Of a stretch of DNA of 64,000 nt, positions 58,412-64,000 are shown in pieces. Source of the DNA: Talpa occidentalis. Taxonomy: Eukaryota; Chordata; Mammalia; Eulipotyphla; Talpidae. Under the pieces are notes generated by a model, which saw nothing but the letters and a program-made list of their open reading frames with translations, searched no databases and was not told where the DNA came from. The position numbers were made by a program, and so were the translations under genes. The stretch is taken from positions 63,776,228-63,840,227 of the forward strand of contig NW_023605083.1 in NCBI RefSeq assembly GCF_014898055.3, written 5' to 3'. Within the stretch, counting starts at the first letter, position 1. Every line of letters starts with the position of its first letter.

Positions 58412-59176
58412 AAAAGGAATTTGCACAGAATAATGAGCTTTCAGTAATAAAGAGCAAATGAGAATAAGAATAAAAACATAGGCCTCCCTGGAGGTGCAAG
58501 GGGTTAAGCACAGCACTGTGAAGCTATCCACAGGCTCTGCAGCATGAGTTTGATCCTCGGCCAGGGAGCTACCCACAAGGCGCAGCAGACCTCTCCTGTC
58601 TTGCCTTCTGCTCCCCCCAGAAATGTATTTCAGTAGATTCACCTGTTCTGCTCCCCACTCTGTCTCTGGTGAATCCTCACATCCTCTGCACCTCTGGTCT
58701 GTACCCCAGCTCTTGTGTGTGCATAAATAAATAAATCTTTAAAAAAAAATAATGCAACAGTTCTGTAGCCTTTTGGGGAAGGGGATGGCCCCCTAGGAGA
58801 GCATTTCCTCACAAGCAGGATGTATTTCTCTCCCTTCTCTATGTTCATCTTTATTTTCCAAAATTCCTGTGACAAATTTCTTTTAAAATTAGGGGACAAC
58901 GCATGGTTTCATTATTACCACATTGCCCTAAACCATTTAACTCATAGGTGGGCCCGTGTCAGTAGAATGAGTGTCGAAAGGGACAACCTCAACCCAACCA
59001 TTTAACTACAAATTATGTTACCAGGACTAAGTTAGACCCATTTTCCTGCTTGTGAGAAAATGCCCTCCTCGAGGGCCATCCCCTGTCCCAAAAGGAAACA
59101 GAACTGTTGCATTTTTATTTTTATTCTCATTTGCTCTTTATTATTGAGTGCTCATTATTCTCTGCAAATTCCTGTT
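58412..59176. repeat. Imperfect inverted repeat with SINE in the left arm
   Basis: Left arm 58412-58480 plus 58750-58821 (interrupted by a SINE); right arm 59043-59176 is its reverse complement at roughly 85 percent by eye. Examples: atgcaacagttctgt and agagcaaatgagaata on the left against acagaactgttgcat and tattctcatttgctct on the right. The spacer is about 220 bp. Confidence 0.85.
58481..58749 (+). mobile_element. tRNA-Glu SINE, type A
   Basis: Complete copy, ggcctccctggaggtgcaagg to cataaataaataaatcttt plus A tail. Inserted into the left arm of the inverted repeat. Confidence 0.9.
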
Positions 59177-59639
59177 GGGTCGCTTGGTTGTCAGCCCCGG
59201 GCGTACCAGGCCACGAGCCACTCTTCAGTGTGTCTGAGCCGTGTCTGCTGCACCCACACACTTCCCCAACCCTGCATCTTAGTGTCCCTCTTCACAAAAA
59301 GATTTGAAGCATAAAGCCTTCCAGACCTGAGGAGGCTTTTTGGTCACTGCTGATCTTTTCTGTCAGGGCTATTCTGGGACTACCTTTTCCTCCTCCTCCT
59401 CCAAGCTTGATAGCCACAGTCTTGCCAGGGGCAGAGGTGCGCCTGCACTCTGGGGTGCAGCGGGGATGTGGAGCTTTCCCGATGACTATGACCGTTGTGG
59501 CACTTTCTTGGGAAAAAATCCAGTGTGGCTGTTGAGAGCCAAACCACAAAATGTATCTGTGACCGATTTCCAGGTGCTTTTGTCATGCTAGTTTAATGGT
59601 TGTTACTCATTTGTTGTAAACTTTTTGGATGACAGATAT

Positions 59640-60070
59640 TAATGTTTCCATGGCTTAACTTTTTATTATGGAAAAATTCAAGCAAATCTAAAAGTAGAGG
59701 GAAAGGACAGTCCCCCAGCACCCACGAGCCAGCTCCCACAGCTCCCCACTCTTAGCCATCCTGTTCCGGCTCCGCTCCCACCCACTCCCCACCCCCAGTG
59801 CCTCATTATTTCAAAGTAAATCTTACACATCATATCATTCCTTACAAAAATATTTAGTACATGTCTCTAAAATACAAGCATTCTTTTAAAAAAAAACCCA
59901 TGTCATATGTAAATTTTTTTTTGCAATATTCCTTCAAATATCCCATTTTCTCCAATTTTCCAGTTTTCTCAAACACCATTTTTATGGGTTTCTTTCCAAG
60001 TTGGGATCCAAATAAAATCTACACATTGGTTGATGTTCCTTAAACTTTTAAAATCCCTCCCCAGCTATTT
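59640..60070 (-). mobile_element. Old L1 3' UTR fragment
   Basis: Antisense L1ME-type: attatggaaaaattcaagcaaatc, cattatttcaaagtaaatcttacacatcatatc, tagtacatgtctctaaaatac, tggttgatgttccttaaac. Confidence 0.65.
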
Positions 60071-60299
60071 ATTTTCCTTGCAATTTGTTTATTTAAAAAG
60101 CAGCATCATTTACCCTTTCTACATTTGAAAAGAAAGTGTGGTCAAGTTGCTAGGACTGTTGACTAGGACTGTTTCAAAATAGGGGCGAAATGCTTTGCAT
60201 TTTAAGATACAGCAGGTGAGAGAAATGGATCCCATGTCTCTGATTAGGAGTCACCAACTCATCCAGGTCTCTCCTGGCCACGCCGTGTGTAATTCTACC

Positions 60300-60500
60300 A
60301 TCCCCCAAACCCTCACCACTTAAAACCCTCTTTGCTGTTTTGTGTTTTCTCCTTAACACCTAACACTACCTCTCTCACATGCTATACATTAGTGTATTTT
60401 CCTCGTGTGTTGTTTGCTGCCCCTCTCAAATGTAAGGTCGTGAAGTGGTGTGTGTGTTGTCTCTGCTGGATCCTCACACCTGAAAAGATGAATGAAGACT
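60300..60500 (+). mobile_element. L2 LINE fragment (diverged)
   Basis: L2-like end region: ttaacacctaacactacctctctcac, gctgcccctctcaaatgtaagg. Weak. Confidence 0.4.
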
Positions 60501-62350
60501 CATTAAAGCAGAAAGTGGGTGAGGCTGGCTGTGCAGAGGAGGGGCAGAGGGACTCAAAATGTCTCCGTGCACTTGGCTTTTTGGTTTATGGTACCCCCTA
60601 GAATCACAGTCCCAGTAAAGTTTAGTGAGAAGCTCAGATGGTGACTATCTCTTGCTGTTCCTCAGAGATGGAGGAACCTTTCTGTTGCTACCAACTCGGG
60701 GCTGTTGCCTTTCATGCCATTGCAGGCTTAGGCCCAAGGCCATGGGCTGGTTTGACCAGTTTCATCAACATAGCCTGTGTTGTTTGGGGAGGGAGGCCAG
60801 TCCTTTCAAACCTCACCAGTGGTGTGCGAAGGTGCTCTCAACAAGGGTGGCAGTCTTAGTTTATCTCGATTCAAAACCTGTTTCCCGATGTTGAATGTGG
60901 TTGGACAACACTCGGATTGGGAAGCACAAGCTCTCCTGCAGCACAGCAGGAAGGGCCTGTCTGGTCACTGCTGAGCTGTTAATCAGCAGTGTCCTCAACC
61001 AGATCCCTGCATTACCGGACCTCAGTCTGTAGAATTCGAGCCACACCCTTGCCCTCCTGTGGGGTCCCTGCCACTTCTCTGCTGTCTAGTGTGGCTGGGG
61101 TCTTGGCACAAACCCTCTTGTGAGCCTGCACAAGAAGGTGGCATGTTGGTCACTGCAGGTGAGGTTGGACGGCAGTGACTGAGGAGACAGAAACCCTACT
61201 TCTGAGCCAGAGAAGGCCCAGGTAACTGGGGCAGGCAATGTGGCTGAACCTAGGACTCCCACAGTGACTTTGGGGTAGGGACAAGACATGCATTTGGGCT
61301 GTCTGAGCTGTGGAGCTGACATATTTTTCACTGTCCCTCCTGACCTCAAGGCCTCGCAACCTCAGCAGAGGACTTGGAGCAGAATGGCAGGCAGGAAGCC
61401 CCACATTCTGCTGATTGAATACTAAGCCCTGTTTTAAGAGTATATCTAGCTTTGGTTATGGCATTCTTACTACAGATGGTATATCCCTGGAGTGACTCAT
61501 TCTTCTAGTGTAGGTATCTGTGCTTTTCCCGGTGAGGTGTGGGGTGTCCTCTGAAGAGAATATGAGGCAGTAAGGATGCCAGTGGGCCTTCTCTGCTGCC
61601 ACCTGTTCCTTGGGGAGCCACACTTGGTCTCCATAATCAGCATCATGTGTTTATTTCTCTTGGATGGAGAATATGATTTTTACTACAGTTGGTACCAGAG
61701 CAGTAGATTTAGATTATTTCCTGGTCTCTATGAAATCCAGACAGGATCCCTGGTTGTTTTCTTTGAATTTATAGAAATAATCACCAGCCATATGTGATTA
61801 TTTAAGTTGAAATTTGTTGGCGTGGAAATGAACCTCCTCCTCCTACCTTTCTGCATCCTCATAACAGGAAAATAATTAAGTCAATATAAGGCAGATTAAC
61901 AGAAGAAAAATACAAAATTAAATTTCATATACCCTGAAGGTGCCATTATGACCATACCTTCTGAATGACCAGTTTGTAAAGATTTTAGACAAAGAAGTAA
62001 TAAATCTGTGGAGACAGAGAAGCTACAGAAATTCTTGAAATTTTGTTTCGGATAACTAATTTAGGGAGTTAGGCAGCATGTTTACACAACTTCTCCTCTT
62101 GTCTCTGAGAGCAAGGGTGTCTCTTCATCTCTATAGAGAGGGTTCCCAACATGTGGAATTACTTCCTGCTTCCAGGGGGAATAGAGAGGAGGTTCAGAAA
62201 ATTCCTGCTGTTTGGAAGCATTCGCTGGCTGTTTCTTAATTCAGAATAATCAATCTGCCACTCCAGCACATCCTAGGGCAATCCCGCATACTCTAATAAA
62301 TTAAGTGAAAATTTAAACCCGCTTCCTCAGTCTTACCAGCCACATTTCAG
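60501..62350. other. Intronic sequence without a recognised feature
   Basis: No exon with splice context and no named repeat seen. Confidence 0.45.
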
Positions 62351-62364
62351 AAATTCACAGTTCA

Positions 62365-62630
62365 GGGCCTCCCTGGTGGCGCAAGGGGTTAAGTCTCAGC
62401 ACTGTGAAGCTATTAGCAGCAACTGCAGCATGAGTTCAATCCCCAGCCAGGGAGCTACCCACATGGTGCAGCAGACCTCTCCTGTCTTGCCCGCTGCTCC
62501 CCTCAGCAGTGTGTTTCAGTGAATCCGCCTATTCTGGTCCCCACTCTGTCTCTGGTGAATCCTCTCATCCCTGCCCCTCTGGCCTGCACCCCCAGCTCTT
62601 GTATAAATACATCTTAAAAAAAAAAAAAAG
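62365..62630 (+). mobile_element. tRNA-Glu SINE, type A
   Basis: Complete copy. Exact 11-nt duplication ttcacagttca at 62354-62364 and 62631-62641. Confidence 0.93.
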
Positions 62631-62641
62631 TTCACAGTTCA

Positions 62642-63183
62642 CTAGGTTAGGAGTCAGTGGGGCCAGTGGCTGCTGTGTCACTGCAGCTCCTAGATCGTCA
62701 AGCAGAAAGTTCTGGGAACAGCACTGTAAACCTCCCTACTCACAGGGTGTGAGCGTGGGCAGGGAACTTCCATGCACTTAGGAGAAAAGTGAGTGGCAAA
62801 CAATGAAAAATAGCTATTGCCAGTTTTACCTCATATTCTTCTCATGGCGAAACACTTCTTGAAATAAATTCCTCAGGGGAGGATTTGATATTCCCCTGTT
62901 GACATAGCCTGTTAGGTGGTGGGTGTCAGTTTCCTGTTTTCCGGCACCTTTTTAACACATTGTCAGAGACACAAGATGGCCCTGCTTAGCTCAGGAATGG
63001 CTTCTTGTTGCCCCAACTCCTCATTCTGGAAGGTCCCAGTGGGCAAAGTGCGAGATTAGAAACTTGCAATTTGTGACTTCTGAGTTAGTGGGAAAGAAAA
63101 TTCTCTTTACTCTTGATTTGCCATTTGTGATTCTACTAAAAGAAAAAAGAAAAAAAAAAAAGCCCTTGTCTGACATAGGTGTT
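62642..63183. other. Intronic sequence without a recognised feature
   Basis: No exon or repeat recognised. Confidence 0.45.
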
Positions 63184-63194
63184 CTAACGGAGGT

Positions 63195-63468
63195 TTTTTT
63201 TTTAAGATTTATTTTTATTTATTTATGCATACAAGAACTGTGGTGTAGGCCAGAGTTGCGGGGGGTAAGAGGGTTCATCAGAGACAGTGAGCAGCAGAAC
63301 AGGTAGATCTACTGAAATACACTGCTGAGGGAAGCAGCGGGCAGGACAGGGGACGTCTGCTGTGACATGTGGGTCAGCTTCCTGGCCAGGGATCGAACTC
63401 ATGCCACAGTGGCTGGTGATAGCCTGACAGCATTGAGACTTTCACCCCTGTGCAAGCAGGGAGGGCCC
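63195..63468 (-). mobile_element. tRNA-Glu SINE, type A
   Basis: Complete reverse copy with oligo-T. Duplication ctaac(g/t)gaggt at 63184-63194 and 63469-63479. Confidence 0.92.
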
Positions 63469-63479
63469 CTAACTGAGGT

Positions 63480-64000
63480 CTTAGTGGCAGAACTGGGACT
63501 GGGTGAGGCAGCGGAGCTACCCAGGGCACAAATTTAGGGAGACCCTCACACCCAGGTACTGATCTTGTATTTGTCTCCTTACATTTTCCATCCTGGGGTC
63601 CTGGCTTGCCTCCCCATTGCCCTGTCCGGCGCTGCTGCCCTGTGGGCCCACTCACCACCCACTCTGGCGGGCTCACTGCACACATCCTGGGATTCCAGGC
63701 TTGTATATAACTCCTCAGCAGACTTGTACAGTGTCTGTACTGTCCTTCACCTGACCCTGCAGGTAGGGCCCCACCCTCTTAGTTCTTTGATAACCTGGTC
63801 CAGTCAGTCCCCCAGAGATCAGGGTCAGTGAATTAAACAGTCAAGAACTCTGATGACCTAGACTTTTCTGTTAATGGTTCAGAGAACACTTGCATTTTAC
63901 CTCCAAGCTGGACACAGCCCAGTTCTCTGTTCTGGGGGCAGTTGAGAGGCCTCTGACCAGCGTGGCTGTGGACAGGCACTCCCAGTTGCTCTTCCCTGGG
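63480..64000. other. Intronic sequence without a recognised feature
   Basis: GC-moderate, no exon found; the next SNX30 exon is not here. Confidence 0.45.

Overview
The window is about 64 kb of a placental mammalian nuclear genome, mostly intron and dispersed repeats, with one host protein-coding gene on the + strand. Five consecutive, canonically spliced coding exons (32606-32797, 42468-42578, 50875-51033, 54046-54241, 55610-55809) join in frame into 286 codons of a PX-BAR sorting nexin that I recognise as SNX30. They cover the end of the N-terminal region, the whole PX domain and the first part of the BAR domain. The first coding exon (before base 1) and the last exons (after base 64000) are not in the window.

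The organism cannot be fixed from the sequence. The dominant SINE has a tRNA-Glu-like head (TCCCTGGTGG box A region, GGTTCGATCC box B) joined to a body that I do not recognise as Alu, B1/B2, Can-SINE, Bov-tA/CHR or the horse or camel SINEs. MIR, L2, MER5A-like elements and old L1s are also present. A laurasiatherian is likely; a horseshoe-bat-like lineage is one guess, held weakly.

Layout. 1-1350: antisense 5' end of a full-length-type L1 (open N-terminal ORF1 plus a GC-rich 5' UTR with 185-bp repeats). 1350-32605: intron 1 of SNX30 (assuming exon 1 lies upstream) with many SINEs, MIR, L2, MER5A, old L1 fragments and several nested insertions. 32606-55809: exons 2-6, with a possible solo LTR near 43.4-43.8 kb, nested old and young L1s near 44-45 kb, and a young 5'-truncated L1 in intron 4 (51549-53122). 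55810-64000: intron 6 with more SINEs and a notable imperfect inverted repeat at 58412-59176.

The most interesting structures are: a half-length SINE form seen twice with the same 3' break and separate target-site duplications; a SINE that seems to carry a 3' transduced segment; the ~135-bp-arm inverted repeat; an unclassified pair of direct repeats 1.7 kb apart; a 50-bp minisatellite; and a site that took two SINE insertions in succession. I saw no evidence of a second host gene, RNA gene, CRISPR array or bacterial-type system.
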